In this document: positions 17,341 through 27,207 of the stretch, in pieces
How the letters are laid out: every line of letters begins with the position of its first letter
Numbering within the stretch: position 1 is the first letter of the stretch
Assembly: GCA_030620515.1 (NCBI GenBank)
Contig: JAUXEM010000007.1
Coordinates: forward strand, 1-45,888
Source of the DNA: Salinivirgaceae bacterium
GTDB lineage: Bacteria; Bacteroidota; Bacteroidia; Bacteroidales; SZUA-534
DNA: 45,888 nt
Reading direction: 5' to 3'
Made by a program: the position numbers and the translations under genes
The notes under the pieces: generated by a model
What the model was told of the DNA's origin: nothing
The model's input: the letters and a program-made list of their open reading frames with translations, nothing else
Databases searched by the model: none

Positions 17341-18594
17341 ATGAGTTTAAAATTACGTCTCATACTATTGAATTTTCTTCAGTTCTTTATTTGGGGAGCA
17401 TGGTTAATTACTATTGGAGGATATTGGTTTCAAAATAAACTATGGTCCGGTGCTGAGTTTGGTGCAATATTTTCAACTATGGGAATAGCTTCTTTATTTA
17501 TGCCTGCAATTGCTGGAATTATTGCTGACAGATGGATAAATGCAGAAAAGTTGCTCGCTATATTTCATATAGGAGGAGCAATTGTCCTATTTATGTTGCC
17601 AAAAGTGGATAGCCCTTCTTTAATGTTTTGGGTAATGCTTTTAAATATGGTGTTTTATATGCCTACAATTTCATTGTCAATTACAGTTGCATATTCAAGC
17701 ATGAAAAAAGAGAATATGAATATAATTAAGGACTATCCGCTAATTAGAGTATATGGCACCATTGGTTTTATAATTGCAATGTGGATAGTTAGTTTAATGA
17801 AATTGGAAACATCTGCTGGGCAGTTTTACATTGCAGCTATTGCTTCCTTATTTCTAGGATTGTATGCTTTCTCATTACCAAAATGTGAGGTTAATAAAAA
17901 TGCAGAGAAGAAAACTCTATTTGATTCTTTAGGATTAAATGCATTTGCACTATTTAAAAAATCGAAAATGGCATTGTTTTTTGTTTTTTCTATGTTATTG
18001 GGAGCATCATTACAATTAACGAATGCTTATGGAGATACATTTTTACATGATTTTGCTAAAATAGATGAATTTAAGAATACCATAGCAGTAAAATATCCTG
18101 CTATTATAATGTCGATTTCCCAAATGTCGGAGATCCTTTTTATTTTAGCAATACCGTTTTGCCTAAAAAAATTCGGAATAAAGAAAGTTATGCTATTTAG
18201 TATGGTGGCTTGGGTATTACGTTTTGCATTGTTTGGATTTGGTGATCCTACCACGAATTTATGGATGATAATATTATCGTGTGTGGTTTATGGAATGGCT
18301 TTCGACTTTTTTAATATTGCAGGTTCACTTTATGTTGAAACACAAAGTGATTCTAAAATTCGTGCTAGTGCACAGGGAGTATTTATGATGATGACAAATG
18401 GATTTGGTGCAATAATAGGAGGATGGACTAGTGGAATTATGATTGATAATTTTTTTAAAGCAGCTAATGGAAACTATGAGTGGAGAGGGATTTGGTTAAC
18501 TTTTGCCCTATATTCATTAGTGGTAACTATATTGTTTGCAATTTTCTTTAAACACAAACACGATCCTGAAAAAGTAGTAAAATTTCAGCATTAG
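17341..18594 (+). CDS. Nucleoside:H+ symporter, MFS (NupG/XapB-like)
   Basis: 417 residues with about 12 membrane segments. The start MSLKLRLILLNFLQFFIWGAW is characteristic of the nucleoside:H+ symporter family, and internal motifs such as PLIRVYGTIGFIIAMW and SAQGVFMMMTNGFGAIIGGW fit. It should import nucleosides across the inner membrane with protons. Which nucleosides cannot be told. It stands alone, flanked by non-coding DNA and by a strong bidirectional terminator 3'. Confidence 0.9.
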   Translation: MSLKLRLILLNFLQFFIWGAWLITIGGYWFQNKLWSGAEFGAIFSTMGIASLFMPAIAGIIADRWINAEKLLAIFHIGGAIVLFMLPKVDSPSLMFWVMLLNMVFYMPTISLSITVAYSSMKKENMNIIKDYPLIRVYGTIGFIIAMWIVSLMKLETSAGQFYIAAIASLFLGLYAFSLPKCEVNKNAEKKTLFDSLGLNAFALFKKSKMALFFVFSMLLGASLQLTNAYGDTFLHDFAKIDEFKNTIAVKYPAIIMSISQMSEILFILAIPFCLKKFGIKKVMLFSMVAWVLRFALFGFGDPTTNLWMIILSCVVYGMAFDFFNIAGSLYVETQSDSKIRASAQGVFMMMTNGFGAIIGGWTSGIMIDNFFKAANGNYEWRGIWLTFALYSLVVTILFAIFFKHKHDPEKVVKFQH

Positions 18595-18923
18595 TATCAG
18601 AACAACTGCCCCCATAAACCATACTATCTAATTAGCCTCTGCAAGAAAACTCCAACAATTTCAATACTCTTGCATTTTCCACGCAGTTAAACTTCTACAA
18701 GCTCAGTTATCAATTAGGGTGTTAATCTCACCTGAAATATTAATATTACCTATGTTGAGCTAGAGCATAGCAAAGCAGCCCTTTATGCTGATTTATAGAT
18801 TCTTTTAACTTCGTAAAGTAGAAATAGTAAAAACAACAAAACCAAGAATTACTCTTGGTTTTGTTGTTTTGGTATTATTCTTAAAGCTAAAATTTAATAA
18901 AATTTTAATTTTAGCATAGTTTC
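18595..18923. other. Non-coding region between convergent genes
   Basis: About 330 bases with no gene. It contains an AAGAAAACTCC motif copy (18639-18654), a 21-base segment (18713-18733) resembling 26861-26881, and a strong terminator (18830-18870). Confidence 0.65.
18830..18870. terminator. Bidirectional terminator between transporter and M23 peptidase
   Basis: 18-bp perfect arms at 18830-18847 and 18853-18870, loop ATTAC; A-rich on one side and T-rich on the other, so it works on both strands for these convergent genes. Confidence 0.9.
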
Positions 18924-20210
18924 TTATAATTGAGAATCTATTGAGTCGTTTACTTGCAAACTATAATTATTTCTTTGTAGGTTTAATTCCTTAACAAAAG
19001 CGTCTTTTATTTTATCAAACTCTTCTTTATTTACTTTCTTAATTGGTTCAACAGGCGGTGCATCAACTTTTAATGGATCTACAGCTTCCCCATTTTTAAA
19101 GAAACGAAAATCAAGGTGTGGACCAGTAGAATAACCAGTACTACCAACATAACCAATAAGTTGACCTTGTTTTACGTGGTCGCCATTTTTTAATCCTTTT
19201 GCGAATTTTTGTAAGTGTGCGTATTGCGTAGTATACACGCTATTGTGTTTAATTTTTAAATAATTACCAGCACCTTTCTTTTGGTATCCTTTTTTAATTA
19301 CAAAGCCATCGCCAACACTAAACACTGGAGTACCTGCAGGAGCTGCATAATCAACACCTGAATGGGGGCGTCGTATCTTTAATACCGGATGGTATCTGGA
19401 TTTTGAAAATCGAGAACTAATTCGACTAAAATTTAATGGGGCTTTCAAGAACTCACGTTTAAGGCTATTTCCAGCATTGTCGAAAAAACTGCCACGTTCA
19501 TCTTGCACAAAAAATATAGCATAAAAATCTTTATTTTGATGATTGAACAATGCACCATGAATTCGTTCTATTCCCGTTGAAATAGAGTCATCTAAAAAGC
19601 GTTCTTCATAAATAACATAAAACTGGTCTCCTTTTTGAAGACCAAAAAAGTCGATACTCCACGCATATATTTCCGATAATTCAATGGACATAATTGGGTT
19701 AATGCTATTTTGCACCATGGCATCCCACAAATTACTGGTAATAGTACCAGAGGCCATTTTCTTTACAATACTGGTAGGCTTCTCATTTACAAAAATCTCA
19801 AGTGAATCGGTAAATTTAATAACTACATAATCGGTTAAAGTGTGTTCATAAACAAAATAAGATAAGTTAGGTAAACTATCTTTTGTCATGAATAATTTAT
19901 ACATATTTCCTGAACGTATTTTTCGCACATCGAACGTGTCTTTAAGTTTGGCTATTTGGTCTATAGTTTTTGCTGATATGCCTTTTTTCACTAACAATTT
20001 CGAAAGACTCTGATTACGCCTAATCTTACCACTAACAATATTAAATGAATCAATAGGAATACCATAGGAAAGTATTGGAGGTTCCTCCTCAATTAGTTCA
20101 TGAATGGGACCTGTTTCATTATCTGTTTGTTTGTTAACGCTATTGCATTTGGTCAACATAAATATGGTTGCGATAGTTAGTGCAATACTAATTAGTATTT
20201 CTCTTTTCAT
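18924..20210 (-). CDS. M23 family metallopeptidase (LytM-type), membrane-anchored
   Basis: 428 residues. An N-terminal hydrophobic anchor ends ...MLTKCNS; the Cys is preceded by Lys, so it is a poor lipobox. Residues ~50-260 resemble the MepM-like OapA/LysM-like N-terminal region, and the LytM domain spans ~265-380. Active-site motifs: RPHSGVDYAAPAG (His283, Asp287), YAHL (His332) and GPHLDFR (His365, but Asp367 where the usual HxH motif has its second, zinc-binding His). Such enzymes cut peptidoglycan cross-links; with Asp367 it could be a variant enzyme or a non-catalytic regulator. It may share a transcript with the upstream YitT-like gene on the same strand. Confidence 0.9.
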   Translation of the reverse strand: MKREILISIALTIATIFMLTKCNSVNKQTDNETGPIHELIEEEPPILSYGIPIDSFNIVSGKIRRNQSLSKLLVKKGISAKTIDQIAKLKDTFDVRKIRSGNMYKLFMTKDSLPNLSYFVYEHTLTDYVVIKFTDSLEIFVNEKPTSIVKKMASGTITSNLWDAMVQNSINPIMSIELSEIYAWSIDFFGLQKGDQFYVIYEERFLDDSISTGIERIHGALFNHQNKDFYAIFFVQDERGSFFDNAGNSLKREFLKAPLNFSRISSRFSKSRYHPVLKIRRPHSGVDYAAPAGTPVFSVGDGFVIKKGYQKKGAGNYLKIKHNSVYTTQYAHLQKFAKGLKNGDHVKQGQLIGYVGSTGYSTGPHLDFRFFKNGEAVDPLKVDAPPVEPIKKVNKEEFDKIKDAFVKELNLQRNNYSLQVNDSIDSQL

Positions 20211-20298
20211 ATAAAAAAATTTAGTTTGACTGTTGAATTTTTTTCAAGTTTATTAATAGCCCAAATGCCAATTCTTAATGGCATCAAGGTATTTTATT

Positions 20299-21162
20299 CT
20301 ACCCTTTAATTTCGTCAAATCCTTTGCCGTATGCTCCCATAACAGCTCCCTGCGAAATAAATGCATTAGGATCAACTTCTTTTACTATTCGGTTTATTCG
20401 ATGTGCTTCATGTTTGCGTACAACAGTAAGTATTACTTTTGTATGGCTTTTGCAGTACCAACCTTCACCGTCTATTAATGTAATTCCTCTATCTAGTTCT
20501 GATGCTATTTTGGATGCAATCTTTTCATGGTTTTTTGAGAAAATCATAATTTGAACCGATTGTTTTGAGCCATTTAATATTAGATCTATTGTATAGGCTA
20601 CTACACCCATGCAAACAAAACCGTAAACAAGTTTCTCCATGCTTTCAAATAAAAAGTACGATGCACCAATTATAAATACATCGCAATAGAGAATTATTTT
20701 GCCTGGACTAATATTTTTATACTTGTTTATAATCATGGCAATAATATCGGTACCACCGGTACTGCCTCCTTGCGAAAAAACAATGCCAACACCTGCACCA
20801 CCTAGCAAACCACCAAGAACTGTTGCCATAAAACCTTCGGTTATTATGGGTTCGGTAATGAATTTTTGCTGTATTGACAAAAAGAATGAAACAAGAACAA
20901 CACTATAAATGGTTTTTATACCAAAATTACGACCAAGCATTTTTATAGACACTAGAATAAGCAAAGCATTAATACCCAAATAACTGTAGCCTGCCGGCAT
21001 GCCAGTGGCATAGAAAATGAATGCTGCCGCACCACTTACTCCACCACCAACAATTTCTCCAGGAATTAAAAAGGCAGTCCACCCCAATGCATGTAGAAAT
21101 AGTCCTAGCGTAATAATCAGATATACTCTGACTTCCTTAAATATTTTAGTTTTGTCTTTCAA
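20299..21162 (-). CDS. YitT family membrane protein (DUF161/DUF2179)
   Basis: 287 residues: five or so hydrophobic segments in residues ~10-180 (with SQGGSTGGTDIIAMIINKYK, a DUF161 signature) followed by a soluble ferredoxin-like DUF2179 domain (~210-280) containing ITLIDGEGWYCKSHTKVILTV. Family function is not settled; transport or sensing roles have been suggested. ATG at 21162 gives the normal N-terminus. It lies between leuS and the M23 peptidase on the minus strand. Confidence 0.88.
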   Translation of the reverse strand: MKDKTKIFKEVRVYLIITLGLFLHALGWTAFLIPGEIVGGGVSGAAAFIFYATGMPAGYSYLGINALLILVSIKMLGRNFGIKTIYSVVLVSFFLSIQQKFITEPIITEGFMATVLGGLLGGAGVGIVFSQGGSTGGTDIIAMIINKYKNISPGKIILYCDVFIIGASYFLFESMEKLVYGFVCMGVVAYTIDLILNGSKQSVQIMIFSKNHEKIASKIASELDRGITLIDGEGWYCKSHTKVILTVVRKHEAHRINRIVKEVDPNAFISQGAVMGAYGKGFDEIKG

Positions 21163-21312
21163 AATTGCTGTAATTTTAGATAATTTAACACAGTTAAAAA
21201 AATATTGTTCTTAACAAAAGCCTGTCATCAAAAAGGCGACAGGCTGATTATCAATGTGTAATAGTGTTTGCTGATTTATTAACAACTAGCAAAAGTTGTT
21301 AACTAATTAAGA

Positions 21313-24117
21313 TTATACTACAATATTTACAATTTTTCCAGGAACAACAATAACTTTTTTTGGTGTTTTTCCATCTAACCACTGTTGTGCTTTTTCATGT
21401 TCCATTGCTGCTTTTTCTATCTCATCTTTTGCTGCATTGGCAGCTAAATCAATTGTAAAACGTACCTTACCATTAAATGATATTGGGTAAGTTTTAGTAT
21501 TCTCCACCAATAAGCTTTCATCATAAGTTGGAAATTCAGCTTCGGTAATGCTTTTAGAATTTCCTAATATTGACCATAGTTCTTCAGCAATGTGCGGAGC
21601 AAATGGTGAAAGAATAATAGATAAAGAATTTAACACCTCAAGCTTATTACATTTAAGATCTGTAAGTTCGTTCACACAAATCATGAATGCACTAACCGAT
21701 GTATTGAATGAGAATTTTTCAATATCCTCTTTTATCTTTTTAATGGTTTTATAAATAACCTTTAATTCTGGTTCGCTGGCAGTATCGTTTGAAATACAGA
21801 TGTTTCCTTCAGTATCATGGAATAAACGCCATAGTTTTTTTAAGAAACGGTGCACTCCTTCTATTCCTGAAGTGTCCCATGGTTTTGAATCTTCAAGTGG
21901 TCCTAGGAACATTTCGTATAAGCGAAGAGTGTCAGCTCCATATTGTTCAATAATAGTATCTGGATTTACCACATTATACATCGATTTCGACATTTTCTCA
22001 ACAGCATTTCCACAAATATATTTGTCTCCCTCTAAAATAAATTCTGCATTTTTATATTCGGGCAACCAATTTTTAAATTTATCGGTATCTAATATGTCGT
22101 TATGTACAATGTTTACGTCAACGTGTATAGCTGTAGTGTTGTACTCTTTACGTAAATTATATGACACAAATTTACCTGCCTTGCCATCAGGCAGTTTAGT
22201 GTCTTTAATGCGATAAACAAAGCTTGAACGACCTTGAATCATTCCTTGATTAATAAGCTTTTTAAACGGTTCGTCTTTACAAACGATTCCTAGGTCGAAT
22301 AAAAACTTATTCCAAAAGCGGCTATATACAAGGTGGCCTGTGGCGTGTTCTGTTCCACCTATATAAAGATCAACATCTTGCCAGTAATTATTGGCTTCTT
22401 TAGATACTAATCCTTTTGAGTTTTTAGGATCCATGTAGCGAAGGTAATAAGCAGATGAGCCGGCAAAACCTGGCATAGTATTCAATTCAAAAGGGTGCCC
22501 ATCTTCTGTTTCCCATCCTTTTGCTCTACCCAATGGAGGTTGTCCGTCTTCGGTTGGTAAGTATTTATCTACTTCAGGAAGTTCCACCGGTAATTTATCT
22601 TCACTTACTACGTATGGTAAGCCATTTTTATAATATACAGGAAATGGTTCGCCCCAATAACGCTGGCGGCTAAATATTGCATCGCGTAAGCGGAAATTAA
22701 TTTTGCCAAATCCTAGTTTTTCGTTTTCAATATGTTTTATTATAGTTGAAATTGCTTCTTTAACATCAAGGTTATTTATGATGCCTGAGTTAATCATTTT
22801 CCCTTCTTTGGAATCATATGAATCTTCCCATGTTGCAGTGTCTGTGGCTTGGTCGCCATCTTTAACTACAACTTGAATAATAGGTAAATTGAAGTTCCTG
22901 GCAAATGCAAAATCACGGCTATCATGCCCTGGAACTGCCATAATTGCTCCTGTTCCATATCCCATTAATACATAGTCTGCAATCCAAATTTGAATTTCTT
23001 GTCCGTTAAGAGGATTGATACCATATGCACCTGTAAATTCACCAGTAATATTACTTACTTCGGCTATGCGTTCGCGTTCGGTACGGTTTTTTGCTCTATG
23101 AATATATTTTTCAATATTTTCTTTATTCTCAGGAGTGGTAATTTGTGCTACCAATTCATGTTCTGGGGCAATTACCATAAATGTTGCACCGTATAAAGTA
23201 TCGGGGCGGGTTGTAAATACCTCTATAATATCACTATAATTTTTTATTTTAAAGTTTACCGCTGCTCCTTCACTGCGCCCAATCCAATTTCGTTGTACTT
23301 CTTTTAAAGAATCGGACCAGTCAACAGTATTTAAACCATCTAATAATCGTTGAGCATAGGCAGAAACACGCAAACTCCATTGTTTCATTTTTCTCTGAAC
23401 AACAGGATAACCTCCTCGTACAGATACTCCTTCTTTCACTTCGTCGTTAGCAAGTACAGTTCCTAATTCTGAGCACCAGTTTACTTGCGTTTCAGCTAAA
23501 AATGCAATACGGTAATTTAAAAGCATTTCACGTTGCGCTTTCTCATTCCAACTATTCCATTCTTCAGCTATAAATGGTTCAACTTCGTTGCAAGCAGCAT
23601 CAACTTTAATATTTCCTTCTGTTGTAAAGACTTTAATTAGCGAATCAATGGGTTCAGCTTTTTGCAATGTGTTGTTAAAGTAATGATTAAACATTTGAAT
23701 AAATGCCCACTGTGTCCAATGATAATAATCGGGGTTACATGTACGAACTTCACGATTCCAGTCATATGAAAAACCAATTTTATCTAGCTGTTCTCGATAT
23801 CTTGTAATATTATTTTCAGTAGTAATAGCTGGGTGTTGCCCTGTTTGTATTGCGTATTGTTCAGCTGGTAATCCATATGCATCGTAACCCATTGGGTGTA
23901 AAACGTTGAATCCGTTTAAGCGTTTATAGCGGCTGTATATATCAGAAGCAATATAACCTAGCGGATGTCCAACGTGTAATCCGGCTCCTGAAGGATACGG
24001 AAACATGTCTAGCACATAATACTTTGGCTTCGATTCATTAACCTCTACTTTGTAGGTTTGATTTTTTTTCCAGTACGCTTGCCACTTTTTTTCAATTTCG
24101 CTGAAATTATATTCCAT
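21313..24117 (-). CDS. leuS: Leucyl-tRNA synthetase
   Basis: Class I synthetase, about 934 residues. ATG at 24117 ([20 protein letters not shown]) is the family start; an in-frame ATG 54 bases upstream would add 18 unrelated residues. Catalytic motifs are HVGHPLGYI (HIGH) and EKMSKSMYN (KMSKS). The CP1 editing domain is present, with TTRPDTLYG and the Asp-containing [11 protein letters not shown] short insertion, [14 protein letters not shown], sits between the catalytic parts and is encoded by a GC-rich palindromic repeat. The C-terminal anticodon-binding and C-terminal domains are complete. Confidence 0.97.
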   Translation of the reverse strand: MEYNFSEIEKKWQAYWKKNQTYKVEVNESKPKYYVLDMFPYPSGAGLHVGHPLGYIASDIYSRYKRLNGFNVLHPMGYDAYGLPAEQYAIQTGQHPAITTENNITRYREQLDKIGFSYDWNREVRTCNPDYYHWTQWAFIQMFNHYFNNTLQKAEPIDSLIKVFTTEGNIKVDAACNEVEPFIAEEWNSWNEKAQREMLLNYRIAFLAETQVNWCSELGTVLANDEVKEGVSVRGGYPVVQRKMKQWSLRVSAYAQRLLDGLNTVDWSDSLKEVQRNWIGRSEGAAVNFKIKNYSDIIEVFTTRPDTLYGATFMVIAPEHELVAQITTPENKENIEKYIHRAKNRTERERIAEVSNITGEFTGAYGINPLNGQEIQIWIADYVLMGYGTGAIMAVPGHDSRDFAFARNFNLPIIQVVVKDGDQATDTATWEDSYDSKEGKMINSGIINNLDVKEAISTIIKHIENEKLGFGKINFRLRDAIFSRQRYWGEPFPVYYKNGLPYVVSEDKLPVELPEVDKYLPTEDGQPPLGRAKGWETEDGHPFELNTMPGFAGSSAYYLRYMDPKNSKGLVSKEANNYWQDVDLYIGGTEHATGHLVYSRFWNKFLFDLGIVCKDEPFKKLINQGMIQGRSSFVYRIKDTKLPDGKAGKFVSYNLRKEYNTTAIHVDVNIVHNDILDTDKFKNWLPEYKNAEFILEGDKYICGNAVEKMSKSMYNVVNPDTIIEQYGADTLRLYEMFLGPLEDSKPWDTSGIEGVHRFLKKLWRLFHDTEGNICISNDTASEPELKVIYKTIKKIKEDIEKFSFNTSVSAFMICVNELTDLKCNKLEVLNSLSIILSPFAPHIAEELWSILGNSKSITEAEFPTYDESLLVENTKTYPISFNGKVRFTIDLAANAAKDEIEKAAMEHEKAQQWLDGKTPKKVIVVPGKIVNIVV
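22174..22197 (-). repeat. GC-rich palindromic repeat inside leuS (in frame)
   Basis: Minus strand CTGCCTGATGGCAAGGCAG (22194-22176) closely matches the intergenic repeat at 17049-17071 read in reverse. It encodes LPDGKAG within LeuRS and keeps the frame. Confidence 0.75.
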
Positions 24118-24186
24118 TTTATTTATTCTGTTAGTAATGAGAGCTCTGTTAATTAAATCACAATTTCTCAAATCTATTTAGGGGCG

Positions 24187-24194
24187 CAAAATTA
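24187..24194 (-). promoter_or_regulatory. Putative -7 box (TAATTTTG) for leuS
   Basis: Minus strand TAATTTTG fits TAnnTTTG; the transcription start would be near 24180, giving a leader of about 60 bases. The -33 region is weak. Confidence 0.4.
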
Positions 24195-24365
24195 GGAAAT
24201 TAATTTAGTACTGAAAAACATTGCTGTTAATGTTTATGAAACCAGCAATATTGTTGAGTAAAAACAAATTGATTCGTATATGTTTCATCAAAACAGATGG
24301 ACAGAAAGAAGAGTCACAAGCGTTTTGGCAAAAGGCAAATTAAAAAGAAATATATTTTGGATTAT

Positions 24366-24746
24366 TTAGTGACTTTGAATTGCATCTTCAATTGCATCTT
24401 TTAGTTCTTTAGCATTCCATGGTTTTGAGATAAACTTATGAAGTTGGCAATTTTCATAAGCATCTTGAACAACCTCATTTTCGCTATATCCTGAAACTAT
24501 CATTCTGTGGGGAGGTACATTAGGAAAAATCCCTTGAACAATCTTAAGGAATTCAACACCAGTCATTCCAGGCATTTTCTGATCGGTAATAATTACTTGA
24601 AAGGTTTCTTTTTTTAATATTTCCAATGCATCAATCGGAGATAATGCGGTAGTAATATTAAAATCACGCCTAAAGGTTGCTTTAAATAATTGAAGATTTA
24701 TTATTTCATCATCAACATAAAGTATTTTCGGTTTATTGTTTCCCAT
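24366..24746 (-). CDS. Single-domain response regulator (CheY-like receiver)
   Basis: 126 residues, receiver domain only. Acidic pair Asp12-Asp13 (YVDDE), phosphoacceptor Asp55 in VIITDQKMPGMTG, Ser85 and Lys108 (SKPW) complete the site. There is no output domain, so it should act by protein contact or phosphotransfer. The start lies 8 bases after the stop of the histidine kinase gene on the same strand, so the kinase is its likely partner. Confidence 0.93.
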   Translation of the reverse strand: MGNNKPKILYVDDEIINLQLFKATFRRDFNITTALSPIDALEILKKETFQVIITDQKMPGMTGVEFLKIVQGIFPNVPPHRMIVSGYSENEVVQDAYENCQLHKFISKPWNAKELKDAIEDAIQSH

Positions 24747-24754
24747 TTTAAGAA

Positions 24755-26710
24755 TTAGTTTGCTAAAATTGGTATTTTAATAGTGAATTCAGTTCCTATT
24801 CCAATTTCACTATTCACATTAATAGTGCCATTGTGCTCTTTTATAATTCCAAAGGTAATAGATAATCCTAAACCTGTACCTTTTCCAACCTCTTTTGTTG
24901 TAAAAAAAGGATCAAATATTTTAGCTAAATCTTCTTTTTTTATACCAGTACCAGTATCTTTAATCATTATTCTAACACTGTTTTCAATTAAGATAGTACT
25001 AATAGTAATTTCTCCTTCATTTTTAATAGCATCAATAGCATTGTTTAGAATATTTATAAATACCTGGTTTAGCTTGCTAGGAAAGCATTTAAACGAAGGT
25101 ATCTTTCCAAGGTTTTTTGTGATTTCAATACGGTTTTTGTATTTATTACGCAGAAGCAGTAGAGCAGAGTCAATACCTTCGTGAATATTAGCAATTTGTT
25201 TCTCTTTTTTTTCTATTCTTGAGAAATTGCTTAAACCCTTTACTATTTCAGCTGTGCGTTCAACACCTGTTTGAATACCTTTTATTGTATTTGGTATTAT
25301 TTCAATTAATTCATGCAATTCGCAATCACTTATCTGTAGTTTAATATCCTTAGCCCATTTATCCTTATCAATTGTTTTATCGTTTATTTTACTTACAGTG
25401 TTTAATAATTTAATTAAATCCTGAAGATCGGTTTCAAGTATATTTGCTCCTGAATAAATAAAGTTTAGTGGGTTGTTTATCTCATGAGCAATACCCGCAG
25501 TTAATATACCAAGAGATGCCATTTTCTCTGATTGAATAAGTTGGGATTGGGTTTCTTTCAATTTTTCAATAATATGAGAAAGCTCTTCATTCTTAGATTG
25601 GAGTTCCCAATTTACTTCATCGGTTTTGTGTTTCTGTTGTTCTAGTTTGGCATTAGCCTTTCGTTTGCTTTTATAACTTCGGTAAACCGATATTACTAAA
25701 ATAATCATTAAGATAGCTATTGACAGAAACAAATAGACAACTTGTTTTTGACGTGATATTATTAATATTTGTTTATCTAGAATTTCATTTTTTCTTATTA
25801 TTTTAATATTCAAACTGTCAATGTTGCTTTCTTGTATTTCTAGGTTTTCTTTTCCAATTTCAAGGTCGTAATACTGATTCTGTATTTTATCTTGTTGCTT
25901 TAAATATAACCGAGATTGAATTTCCATAGAATCTTTTTGCTTTCGTAAGGAATGATTAATTACGATTATCTTTTTATTTAAATTATCTATTTCTTGTTTT
26001 TCTTCTAGCTTTTCATTTTCATAGTTGAGTAATAATTGTTCTTGTTGAGCTATGTTTTCTTGTTTTTTATTTAATTGCTCATTTGTTCTTTTAATAGTTT
26101 TATTTAATCTTTTCAACGAATCGGTCATAGCATTCATATCCTCTTGTATGTTATTTAGCGAATGTTGCGATTGTCTATACAGCTGAATTAAGTCAATTTC
26201 GGTTCCACCCAATAATAGTATTTCAGGATCAATGGAAAGGTTTTGATTTGTTAAATTTGCTTTGTTTATTTCGAAATGTATTTTACTTTTTTCAGCATCA
26301 TACAGATTTATCATTACCCATCTTTTATCGACATAGTTTTCACTAACTAGTAATATCGGACTCTTTTCAACGTATGGGTAAACCTTAGTTAGTAAATCTG
26401 AATAATCTTGTGAAATAAAAATAATATTCGTTGTTGATGGAATCTTAGCACTTGTGTTATTTGTAATTTTAATTGATTTCCTTTTTATTTGAGTTTCTTC
26501 GGAAAGTATCTTAAAAATGGATAGTAAATTAATATCATTACCAATTAAATGTATATGTAAGCTGTCAATGCCTTGCTCGTTAGGCCATGTTACATATTTA
26601 GCCAAATTTACAATGTAGGCTCCAGTAATTTCAGCCCTATTTACTTGTGCCGAAATAGGAGTAAGAATAAATAATAGTATAATAATTAAGAAAGTTTTCA
26701 TATAATGCAA
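24755..26710 (-). CDS. Sensor histidine kinase with periplasmic YfiR-like (DUF4154) domain
   Basis: 651 residues (or 648 if the second ATG, MKTFLIIILLF at 26701, is used). Signal sequence ending SAQ; YfiR/DUF4154-like domain at ~25-175 (GAYIVNLAKYVTWP); long coiled coil ~183-320; one membrane segment ~323-343; second coiled coil; HisKA with phospho-His409 in GILTAGIAHEINNPLNF; HATPase with N-box NILNNAIDAI, DTGTGI and GTGLGLSI. Hence periplasmic sensing and cytoplasmic phosphorylation of the response regulator encoded next. YfiR proteins are small periplasmic redox/stress regulators of a diguanylate cyclase; having this domain fused to a kinase suggests envelope-stress sensing (inference). 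Confidence 0.92.
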   Translation of the reverse strand: MHYMKTFLIIILLFILTPISAQVNRAEITGAYIVNLAKYVTWPNEQGIDSLHIHLIGNDINLLSIFKILSEETQIKRKSIKITNNTSAKIPSTTNIIFISQDYSDLLTKVYPYVEKSPILLVSENYVDKRWVMINLYDAEKSKIHFEINKANLTNQNLSIDPEILLLGGTEIDLIQLYRQSQHSLNNIQEDMNAMTDSLKRLNKTIKRTNEQLNKKQENIAQQEQLLLNYENEKLEEKQEIDNLNKKIIVINHSLRKQKDSMEIQSRLYLKQQDKIQNQYYDLEIGKENLEIQESNIDSLNIKIIRKNEILDKQILIISRQKQVVYLFLSIAILMIILVISVYRSYKSKRKANAKLEQQKHKTDEVNWELQSKNEELSHIIEKLKETQSQLIQSEKMASLGILTAGIAHEINNPLNFIYSGANILETDLQDLIKLLNTVSKINDKTIDKDKWAKDIKLQISDCELHELIEIIPNTIKGIQTGVERTAEIVKGLSNFSRIEKKEKQIANIHEGIDSALLLLRNKYKNRIEITKNLGKIPSFKCFPSKLNQVFINILNNAIDAIKNEGEITISTILIENSVRIMIKDTGTGIKKEDLAKIFDPFFTTKEVGKGTGLGLSITFGIIKEHNGTINVNSEIGIGTEFTIKIPILAN

Positions 26711-27207
26711 TTATAAAACTACAAAATATTTTTAATGATTGTGCTAAAAAGTAGTGGTTTTTATTACCATAAGTTATGGTAATAGTTCGTTAATATTTTG
26801 TAATTAACAGATAAAGAGAGTGTTATTAAGAAATTTCATTGCCCTCTAATGTGCAAAAAAATTAGGGTGTTGATTTCATCTCCCTACCTGCTCGAATAAG
26901 TCAGCCTGACGGCAGGCAGGACGTGCTCATACCTGTATGCTGCCATGACAGGTCTTAAAATCTAACGATTTATTTTTATGGTATAACTATAGTAAATTCA
27001 GTAAAAAATAGTATTTCAGCTTCTGATAGAGTAAGCAAGCTGTCATTTTCAAATAATTATTAATGCTTTTTCGTAAAAACCAAAGGGTTACAGCAGTTGT
27101 GGCAGCAGTCTGAAAATTAATTACCCACCAGTGTTATGCTAATCGTAATGAGTTACAAAAAATTACTATTTTCGTAAAATATTTTAAAAAACTTATTGAC
27201 ATTAGGA
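26711..27207. other. Non-coding region between divergent genes
   Basis: About 500 bases with no credible gene. It contains a GC-rich palindromic repeat (26904-26920), and a 21-base segment at 26861-26881 similar to 18713-18733. Nothing else was recognised. Confidence 0.6.
26904..26920. repeat. GC-rich dispersed palindromic repeat, copy 2
   Basis: GCCTGACGGCAGGCAGG, a near match to the reverse complement of 17049-17071 and to the leuS copy. Confidence 0.65.
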
